DNA from: JAWXVD01 sp044425705 | GTDB taxonomy: Bacteria; Bacillota; Clostridia; Lachnospirales; Lachnospiraceae | Length of the DNA stretch: 64,000 nt | Direction of reading: 5' to 3' | Assembly: GCA_044425705.1 (NCBI GenBank) | Contig: JAWXVD010000004.1 | Location: forward strand, 1 to 64,000 | Shown: piece after piece, positions 29,007 to 36,812 of the stretch | Layout of the letters: each line of letters starts with the position of its first letter | Numbering within the stretch: the first letter of the stretch is position 1 | The notes under the pieces: generated by a model | Databases searched by the model: none | What the model was told of the DNA's origin: nothing | Seen by the model: the letters and a program-made list of their open reading frames with translations, nothing else | Translations under genes and position numbers: made by a program

Positions 29007-30113
29007 TTAATCTAATACCCCATGCATAGGATTATTCACCATAGGTTTTTGCATTTCATATTTATGTATTATTTCTTCTGCTCCACCTTTTTGACTGCTT
29101 CTTTCAAAACTTGTTAACACTTCTAAAACATGAAGTGTCTGATGATAATCTGCTCTAAATTCTCTACCTGTTTGTAGTGCTTTCGCCATGTCTGCTAGAC
29201 CCAATGCTCTTGAGTTTTCTTTATAATCAAATACCAATGGCATCGGTACTACTTCGCCTTCCTCTGGTCGAAGCAACTCTACTTTTCCTCCAAATGTATT
29301 TGGATCTGGAACAAATAATGTACCTTTTGTTCCGTAAATAACAAACCCTGCCTGCTCCTTGTTATACACGTCAAAAGTAGTGATAATTGTACCTACTGCC
29401 CCGTTATCAAAATGCATCATACCTAAAACATGGGTAGGCACTTCTACTTTGACCACTTCTCCAAACTTTGGTTCACTTGTTATAATTCTTTCTTCGAAAT
29501 TTGATTTTACAATTCCAGTAACGCTTTTAATTCCACCCATTAAATTAATCAATGCAGTAATATAGTAAGGTCCCATATCCATCATTGGACCACCACCAAA
29601 TTGGTAATAGAATGCTGGGTCTGGATGCCAAGATTCATGTCCATGGCACATCATTGTACAAGATGAACTAATCACATCTCCAATATATCCATCCTCTATT
29701 AATTTACGGCAAGTTTGTATACCCGCTCCCATAAATGTATCTGGAGCTCCCCCTAGCATCAAACCTTTTTCCTCTGCCAAGGCGACAAGCTTTTCTCCTT
29801 CTTCTAAGGTAGCTCCCAAAGGTTTTTCTGAGTATACATGTTTGCCAGCTTCTAGGGCTGCTGATGTTACTGCATAATGTTCATATGGTCTTGTGAGATT
29901 TAACACAATATCAATTTCCTCATCAGCAAATAATTCTTCCATGGTGTCATAAATTTTAGGAATTTTATAGTCATCTACAGCTTTTTGTGCTTTTTCTTTG
30001 ATAAAATCACAGACTGCAAGAATTTCAATTTCTTTAAACATAGTTGTAATATTTTTCAAATAGATGCCACTAATATCTCCAATTCCCACAATTCCAATCT
30101 TAACTGTTTCCAT
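29007..30113 (-). CDS. Gfo/Idh/MocA family oxidoreductase
   Basis: The 368-aa NAD(P)-dependent sugar or polyol dehydrogenase has the N-terminal Rossmann motif GIVGIGDISG (residues 7-16) and the family motif SEKPLGATLEEG near residue 95. A C-terminal alpha/beta dimerisation domain includes the GGGPMMDMGPYY stretch. The substrate is unknown. It shares a minus-strand unit with a ThuA protein and a divergent AraC regulator; Gfo/Idh-ThuA pairs occur in sugar and glycoside catabolism. Repeats fill the 200-base spacer between the two genes, so coupling may be loose. Confidence 0.85.
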   Translation of the reverse strand: METVKIGIVGIGDISGIYLKNITTMFKEIEILAVCDFIKEKAQKAVDDYKIPKIYDTMEELFADEEIDIVLNLTRPYEHYAVTSAALEAGKHVYSEKPLGATLEEGEKLVALAEEKGLMLGGAPDTFMGAGIQTCRKLIEDGYIGDVISSSCTMMCHGHESWHPDPAFYYQFGGGPMMDMGPYYITALINLMGGIKSVTGIVKSNFEERIITSEPKFGEVVKVEVPTHVLGMMHFDNGAVGTIITTFDVYNKEQAGFVIYGTKGTLFVPDPNTFGGKVELLRPEEGEVVPMPLVFDYKENSRALGLADMAKALQTGREFRADYHQTLHVLEVLTSFERSSQKGGAEEIIHKYEMQKPMVNNPMHGVLD

Positions 30114-30140
30114 CTTCCCTCTTCCTTTCTCGTATCTTTC

Positions 30141-30203
30141 CAGTTATAAGTTACATGTAATCTGTAACTCTTTTAGGTTACAGTTCACACGTAACCTGTA
30201 ACT
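30141..30203. repeat. Two tandem GTTAC-type palindromic repeats
   Basis: The first copy (30141-30168) is degenerate. The second (30176-30203) reads GTTACAGTTCACACGTAACC then TGTAAC. They lie side by side between the Gfo/Idh and ThuA genes. Confidence 0.75.
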
Positions 30204-30250
30204 ATACAAAAATCCATTTAAAATTGCCTACGGCAATGGGATTTTTGTAC

Positions 30251-30310
30251 TGATGCATCATTTTCATACGTACTATGCAGTAAATGCATAGTACTGTGTG
30301 AACAGTAACT
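30251..30310. repeat. TGCATAGTAC hairpin repeat, copy 1
   Basis: GTACTATGCA-5-TGCATAGTAC forms a perfect 10-bp stem. One flank reads CATACG-side toward TGATGCATCATTTT, the other GTGTGAACAGTAAC. Copies in the opposite orientation are at 31261 and 63948. Confidence 0.8.
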
Positions 30311-30313
30311 CTT

Positions 30314-31036
30314 TTAGTACATTTTTGCACTATTTTCATATTTATCTATGGACAAACCGTTTTCTGCTGCATAGGCTTTTCCTTCACCTGCCCATACCAT
30401 GCCACGTTCCATCATAATTTCTGCATTAGGTGAATTTTCAAACACATCATCATGATGTCCTAATGCTGTATAAAACACTCTTCCACATCCCCAATATTTT
30501 GTCCATGTAACAGGAATATCTACTGCCTTATTAGAGCAATGATAATAATTTACTACAGGAAATCTAGTAGTTGCTAATACTTCAATTGCTGGATCTACGT
30601 GTAAGTAATAATGTTCACTACATACTGGGAAATCATCTAAGCCTTCAATAATTGGATTCGCACCTTTATGAATATTCACCGTATAATCGATTCCATCTCC
30701 ACCTGGATGACTTACCCATTGACCACCTGTCATAAATTGCCATTGTACACAATTTCTAAAGGAATCACACATTCCTCCATGACAACCAGCAAGTCCCACG
30801 CCTGAAGCCACTGCTTTTATTACATTATCAGCCTGTTCATTTGTAATTTCACCCATTGTCCAACAGGCTACAATTAAATCTAAAGATAGTAAGTAATCCA
30901 TATCTAAAAAAGAATCTAAATTATCACTAATGACACATTCATAGCCATTTTTTTCTAATAATCTTTTAAATCTTGCGGATGTTAACACTGGCTCATGTCC
31001 ATCCCATCCCCCTTGTACGATTAATGCTTTCTTCAT
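30314..31036 (-). CDS. ThuA domain protein
   Basis: The 240-aa protein has the glutamine-amidotransferase-like ThuA fold: VQGGWDGHEP at the N-terminus, GLAGCHGGMCDSF in the middle and GCGRVFYTALGHHDDVF at the end. ThuA-like proteins take part in trehalose and other disaccharide or keto-sugar metabolism with Gfo/Idh partners. The nucleophile position of true amidotransferases is not kept. The substrate is not known. AAGGAGAA precedes the ATG. Confidence 0.85.
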   Translation of the reverse strand: MKKALIVQGGWDGHEPVLTSARFKRLLEKNGYECVISDNLDSFLDMDYLLSLDLIVACWTMGEITNEQADNVIKAVASGVGLAGCHGGMCDSFRNCVQWQFMTGGQWVSHPGGDGIDYTVNIHKGANPIIEGLDDFPVCSEHYYLHVDPAIEVLATTRFPVVNYYHCSNKAVDIPVTWTKYWGCGRVFYTALGHHDDVFENSPNAEIMMERGMVWAGEGKAYAAENGLSIDKYENSAKMY

Positions 31037-31054
31037 CCGTTATTCTCCTTTCAT

Positions 31055-31080
31055 GATTCAGTCCGGTGATTTCACTTGCC
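31055..31080. repeat. Double-hairpin interspersed repeat, truncated copy 4
   Basis: Only the end GATTCAGTCCGGTGATTTCA plus CTTGCC is present; the palindromic partner arm is lost. Confidence 0.6.
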
Positions 31081-31188
31081 AATAAAACTTCATAAATATT
31101 GTTTTGACATTTTCTTTATTATTATAAATAATATATAGTACACCATGTTTATTTTATGTATTTTTACCTATAATAAATCAAGTTATGT

Positions 31189-31217
31189 TTGAATTATATC
31201 AATAAATACCATATAAT
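31189..31217 (+). promoter_or_regulatory. Promoter of the AraC regulator
   Basis: TTGAAT (31189-31194), 17 bases, TATAAT (31212-31217). The expected transcript start near 31225 gives a leader of about 135 bases containing the hairpin repeat at 31261. Confidence 0.6.
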
Positions 31218-31260
31218 AAAAGTAATATATTGTTTAAAAATAGATATATATTGATAGTTG

Positions 31261-31310
31261 ATTACTGTTTAGACAGTACTATGCATTTACTGCATAGTAC
31301 GTATGAATGA
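31261..31310. repeat. TGCATAGTAC hairpin repeat, copy 2
   Basis: TACTGTTTAGACAGTACTAT leads into the GTACTATGCA/TGCATAGTAC stem and CGTATGAATG. It is inverted relative to copy 1; the pair brackets the ThuA gene. Confidence 0.8.
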
Positions 31311-31360
31311 AAAGAAGGTATATATTTTTTACAGATACCTATCAAATCAAGGAGGCTTAT

Positions 31361-32161
31361 ATGATTCCATTTTACGAAAAGATTCCCTCTACTTTACGCG
31401 GAGGTATTGCCAAACTCTCTTCATTCCCTCCCCACCTACATTTGGATTTAGAACTGATTTATGTAATAAATGGATCTATGAATTTATCAATTGGTACAGA
31501 CTACATTAAGTTACAACAGCATGAACTTGCAATTATCTTCCCAAACACCATACATTCTTATTTTGATAATGATAACGACAGCACTGTTATTATGTTAATT
31601 TGCGGTCAGGATCTATTAGGTGAATACTCTAATCGATTATTAAAATATTCTCCCCAAATTCCTATTCTTCACAAAGAAAAAATTCATAAAGATGTTTCCT
31701 ATGCAATTTATTCTCTTTTGGACGAAATAACACAGTCTGAAAAAAATCTTTCCGCCCAAAGTGCTTTGACAGAATTAATACTATCAAGAACACTACCTTA
31801 TCTTGATTTATACAAAAATACGATCATATTAGAAGGTGAAATAACGAGCAAATTAATCGCTTATATCTGCGATAATTTTACCAAACCACTTTCTCTTGAT
31901 TTTTTATCTACTGAATTAGGCATTAATAAATACTATATTTCTAGAGTTTTTACAAACAAAATTAAAGTTTCTTTTAATGATTATATGAATAGCCTTCGCA
32001 TCAATTATTCTAAAGAATTATTGACTACAACCAGTTTATCTATTTTAGATATTTCTAATATGTGCGGTTTCGAAACCCAACGAACCTTTAATAGAATCTT
32101 TAAAAATATTACAAACACATCGCCCTTAAAGTATCGCAATAAAAATCAAGAACAACTGTAG
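31361..32161 (+). CDS. AraC family transcriptional regulator
   Basis: The 266-aa regulator has an N-terminal cupin sensor (residues 10-90, FPPHLHLDLELIYVINGSMNLSIG) and two C-terminal helix-turn-helix motifs (LDFLSTELGINKYYISRVFTNK and SILDISNMCGFETQRTFNRIFKN). The ATG at 31361 is chosen because AAGGAGG lies 7 bases upstream; the open frame extends 18 codons without a site. It is divergent from the ThuA-Gfo/Idh unit, so it probably controls uptake or breakdown of a sugar by those enzymes. It ends 71 bases before cotJA, but the spore operon has its own promoter. Confidence 0.85.
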   Translation: MIPFYEKIPSTLRGGIAKLSSFPPHLHLDLELIYVINGSMNLSIGTDYIKLQQHELAIIFPNTIHSYFDNDNDSTVIMLICGQDLLGEYSNRLLKYSPQIPILHKEKIHKDVSYAIYSLLDEITQSEKNLSAQSALTELILSRTLPYLDLYKNTIILEGEITSKLIAYICDNFTKPLSLDFLSTELGINKYYISRVFTNKIKVSFNDYMNSLRINYSKELLTTTSLSILDISNMCGFETQRTFNRIFKNITNTSPLKYRNKNQEQL

Positions 32162-32169
32162 TGACTATC

Positions 32170-32196
32170 ACCCTTTCCGCTCCTTTACATACTATA
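32170..32196 (+). promoter_or_regulatory. Candidate mother-cell (sigma-E/sigma-K) promoter of cotJ
   Basis: AC (32170-32171), 16 bases, CATACTATA (32188-32196). This fits the sigma-K pattern and resembles the sigma-E -10 element CATACAnT. cotJABC is sigma-E dependent in B. subtilis. It is 37 bases before the cotJA start. Confidence 0.5.
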
Positions 32197-32232
32197 TTAT
32201 TAACAAACTTAGTATTTTATGAAAGGAAATTT

Positions 32233-32421
32233 ATGCAGAATTATAGAATGTCTGAACCTATCATGCAATCTTCTGGAATTGACAAATATCCAGTTGCAAT
32301 GGCTTATGTACCTTGGCAAAATTTAACAGAAGTCTATCAAAATTTACAAGAAGCTTTTAATGCAGGTACTATCTTCCCAGAATTAAATAAACCATTCACA
32401 GGAAGGAGATGTGTGCGATGA
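32233..32421 (+). CDS. cotJA: Spore coat-associated protein CotJA
   Basis: The 62-aa protein has the CotJA signature MAYVPWQNLTEVY...GTIFPELNKPF. The start MQNYRMSEPI is taken at 32233 with GAAAGGAA just upstream; the open frame continues 24 codons further with no site. CotJA acts with CotJB and CotJC in the inner coat and is needed for CotJC deposition in Bacillus. The stop overlaps cotJB by 4 bases. Confidence 0.9.
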   Translation: MQNYRMSEPIMQSSGIDKYPVAMAYVPWQNLTEVYQNLQEAFNAGTIFPELNKPFTGRRCVR

Positions 32422-32675
32422 GTGAACAAGAAGCTTTATTAAATGATATTAGTATGGTGGATTTTGCTGCTGTAGAAATGGCCGAATATCTTGATACACA
32501 TCCAACTGACACAGAAGCAATCAAATATTATAATTATTACAATAATATGAAAAACAAAATGTCACTAGACTATGCTACAAAATATAGTCCATTAACTTTA
32601 TCTACTGCTGGATACAAAGCCGATTACTGGAGTTGGGCAACTTCTCCATGGCCATGGGAAGGAGGAACTGTCTAA
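32418..32675 (+). CDS. cotJB: Spore coat protein CotJB
   Basis: The 85-aa protein has the CotJB pattern AVEMAEYLDTHPTDTEAIKYYNYYNN and the C-terminal WSWATSPWPWEGG. Its ATG overlaps the cotJA stop (ATGA), with GGAGATG seven bases ahead. The stop TAA overlaps the cotJC ATG (TAATG). The three genes were clearly one translationally coupled operon before the break in cotJC. Confidence 0.92.
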   Translation: MSEQEALLNDISMVDFAAVEMAEYLDTHPTDTEAIKYYNYYNNMKNKMSLDYATKYSPLTLSTAGYKADYWSWATSPWPWEGGTV

Positions 32676-32797
32676 TGTGGAATTATGAAAAAAGATTACA
32701 GTATCCTGTAAATATTAAAAAACCGGATGCCAAATTGGCACAGATTATTATTAGTCAATACGGTGGACCTGATGGGTTGGTGGTATTAGAAATTTAG
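32675..32797 (+). CDS. cotJC: 5' part of split cotJC
   Basis: The first 34 codons are a normal CotJC N-terminus (MWNYEKRLQYPVNIKKP... ending SQYGGPDG). At the end of the 19-bp core the frame runs into foreign sequence, adds LVVLEI and stops, giving a 40-residue truncated peptide. The missing 167 codons are on the opposite strand at 36309-36812. Joining codon 34 to that fragment, as an inversion would do, gives an uninterrupted 201-aa protein reading PDG-ELSASTRYLSQ across the junction, the usual family length and sequence. CotJC is a manganese-catalase/ferritin-fold coat protein. The fragment alone has no metal site, so no working CotJC is made in the orientation shown. Confidence 0.92.
   Translation: MWNYEKRLQYPVNIKKPDAKLAQIIISQYGGPDGLVVLEI
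32758..32776 (+). other. Recombination core, attL
   Basis: ATACGGTGGACCTGATGGG is identical to the reverse complement of 36813-36831. Left of it is cotJC sequence; right of it is element sequence (TTGGTGGTATTAGAA). It therefore reads as B-core-P'. Confidence 0.85.
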
Positions 32798-32799
32798 AT

Positions 32800-33300
32800 T
32801 TATACTTTACTAATAGGATACATAGGATATATCTCATTCCATTGTGCAATTGATAAAATCTCAAAATTATGTATTAGATTTCTATTAATTGATTCATCTG
32901 CTTGCAACCTAAATGGCAAACGATTTTTCGCTTTGTTTCTTATCCTTTTTCTAACTATATCATCTGCCTCCTTACATTCTAATACGAAAATAAAATTAAT
33001 TTTCTTATTCTTCATAGCAGATAACACATAAAACATTGAACCATAAAACTTTTTATGAATCCAATTATATATTTCTCCATTACTAACTTTTATTAAAAAC
33101 TTAGTTGGATCGGATTTATCAATATCAGTATTTTTATACTCTACCAAAAATATATCTTCTTCCGTTTCAAAAACAAAATCCACATCAGAAAGAAAATGTC
33201 CAATGTTTTTATACTTTTCATGCAAATTACCAATAGCATTTACTGTAGTAGATAAATCTATTTGATATATTCCATTTTCTTCATTAAATATTTTGTTCAT
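32800..33300 (-). CDS. PD-(D/E)XK-like nuclease, partner of ATPase
   Basis: The 166-aa soluble protein contains SDVDFVFETEEDIFLVEYKNT (residues 38-58), a D-x(n)-E-x-K arrangement typical of PD-(D/E)XK nucleases. Asp and Glu-Tyr-Lys sit on adjacent predicted strands. A basic stretch (VRKRIRNKAKNRLPFRL) follows. It starts 4 bases after the ATPase gene stop, so the two are translated as a pair. Its stop lies only 24 bases from the attL core, making it the border gene of the element. Pairs of an SMC/AAA-type ATPase with a small nuclease are common in phage-defence modules; this role is inferred. No named system is recognised. Confidence 0.6.
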   Translation of the reverse strand: MNKIFNEENGIYQIDLSTTVNAIGNLHEKYKNIGHFLSDVDFVFETEEDIFLVEYKNTDIDKSDPTKFLIKVSNGEIYNWIHKKFYGSMFYVLSAMKNKKINFIFVLECKEADDIVRKRIRNKAKNRLPFRLQADESINRNLIHNFEILSIAQWNEIYPMYPISKV

Positions 33301-33304
33301 CTTC

Positions 33305-34333
33305 CTAATCCCCTATATCTAAAGCAAAAACTCTATCCAATAATTTATCAAAAGAAAATATAATCGCATTTTGCTTTAAGTCTCTAAATGTTGTTCCCAT
33401 TTCACACTCTACACTATTCTTCTCAGTCTTATACAAAGAATGAAAAGCTATATCATCGTTACTTTTCATGAGAACTTCAATATATTTCGCAAAAATATAA
33501 TCATGAGTAGCAATAAAAACTTGCACTCCGTTCCTTGATAATGCAAGTAATATTTCAACAACATCTTTATATAAGGCTGGATTCAAGTTTGCTTCTGGTT
33601 CATCCCAAAACAAAATACTTTTAGAAATAATACTTTCATTCATGATAAGTTGCCAAATAATAGCAATCTTTTTAACACCTTCTGCTTCCATAGAAAATTC
33701 AACCTTATCACCATTCGTTTTTTGAATATAGAAAATTTCATTTTCAACAATAACTTTTCCATCCATAATATTTTCTAGTGTAGGTAAAATCGATTTTCCA
33801 ATCTCTGGTACTTCTTTTAAATTAGGCAATAAAGATTTACTGATAATATCATAATATATACGATCAAAGGGCATTTCAAATTTATTGTACAATGACATAA
33901 AACTCTTAGAGTGGGTAAGAATATCTTTTGCAGGAATAAACACAGGTGAATATTTTGAATCAACCATTTTTAATATATGTTTTTCATCATTCTGGAGAAA
34001 TGTAAACGATATATCATGACTATTATCTTCTAATATTCCATTTTCATAATGAATTTCAATTGTATTATGAACTCCACTATGACTAATTGCCATCTGTATA
34101 TCTAATGCTACCGAATTATCATTTATAAAACTATCCTGTTCCTTTGTTAAAAAATATTGATTTAAATCATCCATTCTTGATTCACTGCTTCTCAGTAATG
34201 AATTCATTAATTTTAACAAGTGTGTTTTTCCTGTCCCATTTTCTCCAATTAGTACATTCATTCCACTAGCAAAATTTATATCCGCCTTCTTGAAAACAGT
34301 AAAGTTTTCTATTTTAATTTTTGTAATGCCCAT
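33305..34333 (-). CDS. AAA ATPase of the ABC/SMC-like (AAA_21) type
   Basis: The 342-aa protein starts with the N-terminal strand-loop motif IENFTVFKKADINFASGMNVLIGENGTGKTHLLK (Walker A near residues 29-36). The C-terminal half has WDEPEANLNPAL (Walker B plus D-loop-like) and VFIATHDYIFAKY (switch His). No zinc hook or long coiled coil is present. Proteins of this kind power OLD-, Septu- or PARIS-like defence systems together with a nuclease or toxin. The downstream gene encodes a PD-(D/E)XK-like protein, consistent with such a two-part system. GGAG precedes the ATG. It is cargo of the cotJC element. Confidence 0.75.
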   Translation of the reverse strand: MGITKIKIENFTVFKKADINFASGMNVLIGENGTGKTHLLKLMNSLLRSSESRMDDLNQYFLTKEQDSFINDNSVALDIQMAISHSGVHNTIEIHYENGILEDNSHDISFTFLQNDEKHILKMVDSKYSPVFIPAKDILTHSKSFMSLYNKFEMPFDRIYYDIISKSLLPNLKEVPEIGKSILPTLENIMDGKVIVENEIFYIQKTNGDKVEFSMEAEGVKKIAIIWQLIMNESIISKSILFWDEPEANLNPALYKDVVEILLALSRNGVQVFIATHDYIFAKYIEVLMKSNDDIAFHSLYKTEKNSVECEMGTTFRDLKQNAIIFSFDKLLDRVFALDIGD

Positions 34334-34423
34334 AAAATCTCCTTTTTCATAGTTTTTATACGTAATATACTATAATCATACAACCGATTAAAGTAATAAT
34401 CAATAGTCTATTTTCAACCTATT

Positions 34424-34597
34424 TTATACTGATTCTTCATCTATAATTTTTGTATATCCAATTGTTTCTGCAGCTGTTCTGTTCAAGATTATACTAATCT
34501 GCTCTTTTTCTTCTTCTGCTAATGCATCCCATGCACGATAAGCTATATCTGGTTCATTCTTTTCCTTTATAAATAAATAACCTTTAATTTCTTTCAT
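34424..34597 (-). CDS. Small ORF, possible recombination directionality factor or accessory protein
   Basis: The 57-codon frame reads MKEIKGYLFIKEKNEPDIAY... and ends TIGYTKIIDEESV. It is charged, predicted helical (RAWDALAEEEKEQISIILN), and keeps normal codon use, with a weak AGAG ahead of its ATG. It is overlapped by another small frame upstream (34584-34697). Large serine recombinases need a small directionality factor for the attL x attR reaction, often encoded nearby, so this is a candidate. That role is speculation. Confidence 0.45.
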   Translation of the reverse strand: MKEIKGYLFIKEKNEPDIAYRAWDALAEEEKEQISIILNRTAAETIGYTKIIDEESV

Positions 34598-34697
34598 CTA
34601 TATAGTCTCTAACTTTTTCTATTATGTTATTCTTTGACTCTATTTTTATTACTTCTTTCGAATTATTTCTTAATGTAATTATCCTTATATATTTCAT
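34584..34697 (-). CDS. Very small ORF in recombinase leader
   Basis: The 37-codon frame (MKYIRIITLRNNSKEVIKIE...) overlaps the 57-codon ORF by 14 bases and reads toward it, divergent from the recombinase. No clear ribosome site is seen. It could be translated in coupling with its neighbour or be chance. Confidence 0.3.
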   Translation of the reverse strand: MKYIRIITLRNNSKEVIKIESKNNIIEKVRDYIDERN

Positions 34698-34742
34698 GCA
34701 TTTTTTTCGTCTATATTTCATAAGTTTTAGATGGAGGAATAC

Positions 34743-36209
34743 ATGAAGAACTCAAACACCACAACTGCTGCTGCATACATACGCGTTAGCACTCATGATC
34801 AGGAAGAACTATCACCTGATTCTCAGATAAGATTAATACAAGACTATTGCACAAAAAACAGATTACACCTTCCTGCCTCTAACATCTTTGTTGACGGTGG
34901 AATTTCTGGTCGTAAAGCTCATACGCGCCCTGAATTCCAAAAGATGATATCTTTAGCCAAGGAAAAAGAACCTCCTTTTGATGTTATTCTTGTTTGGAAA
35001 TTTTCTAGATTTGCAAGGAATCAAGAAGAAAGCATTGTCTATAAGACACTTTTAAAGAAAAATAATATAGATGTGGTCAGCATCTCTGAACCATTAATAG
35101 AAGGTCCTTTTGGCTCTCTTATCGAACGCATTATAGAGTGGATGGATGAATACTACTCAATTCGTTTATCTAGCGATGTAAAAAGAGGAATGATTGAAAA
35201 TGCTTTAAGAGGCGCCTACCAAGCTCCCGCACCTCTTGGATATCATAATATAAATAAATCATTGTCAATCGTTCCTGAAGAATCTGAAATTGTGAAACTA
35301 ATTTTCCAAAAATATATATATGAAAATATGGGTATTGTCTCTATTGCTAGTTTATTAAACAGCATGAATATACAAACAAAAAGAGGACGTAAATTTGAAA
35401 ATAGAACTATTCGTTATATTTTACAAAATCCAGTCTACGCTGGATATGTTCGTTGGAATGTAGGTCGCGAAAATTTACGTGTGGGAAAAGTAAGTTCTCC
35501 TAATATGATTATACAGAAAGGAAATTTTGAACCGATCATTCCTCTATCTGTATTTGAAGAAGTTCAAAAAAAATTATCAAATAATGTGCACAAAAAAACC
35601 GAACGGACTATTGATCTAAAAGGACATTGGCTTAGTGGTTTACTAAAATGTTCAAACTGTAGCGGTTCTCTTACTTATACACATTCTAACAATGGTTTTC
35701 AATGTATCAATTACTCACATGGAAAATGTTCCGTTTCCCACTATGTATCAGCTAACATTATCATTACCGCAATCATAAAAACCTTAGCCCAGCAAATCAC
35801 CAATGAATTTATATATACAACTGAATCAATAACTACAAAAAATACTAATATTATGGAATTATCTCTCTTAAATACATCATTAGAAAATTTGAAGACAAAA
35901 GAATTCAGAATAAAAGAAGCCTACCGAAATGGAATAGATACTCTAGAAGAATATCAAGAACATAAAACATTCATTGCTACAGAGCAACAACGTATAAAAC
36001 ATTCTATTGCATCATTATCACAAGATATCACTAATCAAGATAAAGCTTATACTACGCATGACACTAAATGCATAAAGCATGTGATAGATATTTTACAAAA
36101 TGACACATATTCTAAAAACGAAAAGTCAGCTGCGCTCCATTCTATCTGCGAAAAAATCGTTTATAACAAACACACAAAGTCTATTACAATATACTGCGTT
36201 TATCACTAG
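34743..36209 (+). CDS. Large serine recombinase
   Basis: The 488-aa site-specific recombinase has the resolvase catalytic domain at residues 8-150 (AYIRVSTHDQEE with the nucleophile Ser, then VWKFSRFARN with the conserved Arg) and a recombinase domain at about 165-280 (APLGYHN...NPVYAGYVRWN). A zinc-ribbon domain follows (LLKCSNCSGSLTY...CINYSHGKCS), then a long coiled-coil segment. The start is MKNSNTT because GGAGGAA is 5 bases upstream; an ATG four codons earlier overlaps it. Such enzymes recombine attB with attP without host factors. Here it lies between inverted att sites, so it should invert the segment containing itself. It is probably active, since all domains are intact. Confidence 0.92.
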   Translation: MKNSNTTTAAAYIRVSTHDQEELSPDSQIRLIQDYCTKNRLHLPASNIFVDGGISGRKAHTRPEFQKMISLAKEKEPPFDVILVWKFSRFARNQEESIVYKTLLKKNNIDVVSISEPLIEGPFGSLIERIIEWMDEYYSIRLSSDVKRGMIENALRGAYQAPAPLGYHNINKSLSIVPEESEIVKLIFQKYIYENMGIVSIASLLNSMNIQTKRGRKFENRTIRYILQNPVYAGYVRWNVGRENLRVGKVSSPNMIIQKGNFEPIIPLSVFEEVQKKLSNNVHKKTERTIDLKGHWLSGLLKCSNCSGSLTYTHSNNGFQCINYSHGKCSVSHYVSANIIITAIIKTLAQQITNEFIYTTESITTKNTNIMELSLLNTSLENLKTKEFRIKEAYRNGIDTLEEYQEHKTFIATEQQRIKHSIASLSQDITNQDKAYTTHDTKCIKHVIDILQNDTYSKNEKSAALHSICEKIVYNKHTKSITIYCVYH

Positions 36210-36237
36210 AATTTATAAATCCTATTATCTGTATTCA

Positions 36238-36301
36238 ATTAAAAATTGCTTCTATTGTAGATATGAAGCAAATAAAATCTACATTGGAAGCAATTTTTAA
36301 T
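36238..36301. terminator. Nested palindrome between recombinase and cotJC 3' part
   Basis: ATTAAAAATTGCTTC (36238-36252) pairs perfectly with GAAGCAATTTTTAAT (36287-36301). Inside, TGTAGAT pairs with ATCTACA. It separates two convergent genes and can stop transcription from both sides; after inversion it would lie just downstream of intact cotJC. Confidence 0.7.
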
Positions 36302-36308
36302 ACAATAC

Positions 36309-36812
36309 TTATTTCTTACAACGATCAAATTCAGGATTATATTGATAATAGTTTTTAGCATCTAGTTCATCTTGTACACGACGTAATCCTTCACCAAAAC
36401 GTTGGAAATGAACAATTTCACGTGCACGTAAAAATTTAATTGGGTCTAATACATCAGGATCATCCACAAGTCGAATGATATTTTCATAGGTTGCACGAGC
36501 CTTTTGCTCAGCAGCCATATCTTCCACTAAATCAGCAACCGCATCTCCTTTTGATTGAAATTCACAGGCATTAAATGGAACACCACCTGCCGCTTGTGGC
36601 CATAAAGCAATTGTATGGTCAACATAGTAATCGGCAAAACCAGAATCTTTGATTTCTTCCATAGACAAATTTCTGGTTAATTGATGAACAATTGTTCCAA
36701 TTAATTCAAAGTGTGCCAGTTCTTCTGTTCCCACATCAGTCAGAATACCAGCCACTTCACGATAGGGCATTGAAAAACGTTGTGACAAATATCTGGTAGA
36801 TGCACTAAGTTC
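36309..36812 (-). CDS. cotJC: 3' part of split cotJC
   Basis: This fragment has 167 codons and no start codon of its own beyond a TTG at 36788. It begins ELSASTRYLSQRFSMPYREV and continues through TDVGTEELAHFELIG, GVPFNACEFQSKGD, AAEQKARATYENIIR and REIVHFQRF. It holds the conserved Glu and His residues of the manganese-catalase fold (EELAH, AAEQKAR, REIVH). It joins in frame to codon 34 of the fragment at 32675. Immediately upstream are the attR core and then an in-frame stop. No frameshift or premature stop has accumulated, which argues that the gene is still used, that is, restored by inversion. Confidence 0.92.
   Translation of the reverse strand, partial: ELSASTRYLSQRFSMPYREVAGILTDVGTEELAHFELIGTIVHQLTRNLSMEEIKDSGFADYYVDHTIALWPQAAGGVPFNACEFQSKGDAVADLVEDMAAEQKARATYENIIRLVDDPDVLDPIKFLRAREIVHFQRFGEGLRRVQDELDAKNYYQYNPEFDRCKK

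Larger units (their letters stand above)
31037..31360. other. Divergent regulatory spacer
   Basis: This spacer lies between the ThuA gene and the AraC gene. It holds a truncated double-hairpin repeat (31055-31080), a very AT-rich stretch, the araC-type promoter (31189-31217) and a hairpin repeat (31261-31310). Sites for the AraC regulator are expected here but no repeat stands out. Confidence 0.5.

Noticed and set aside
36309..36788. Independent 159-aa manganese-catalase-like gene starting at TTG 36788
   Set aside because: The frame continues upstream with family sequence (GGPDGELSASTRY) up to the att core, there is no ribosome site before the TTG, and the missing N-terminus is found at 32675.
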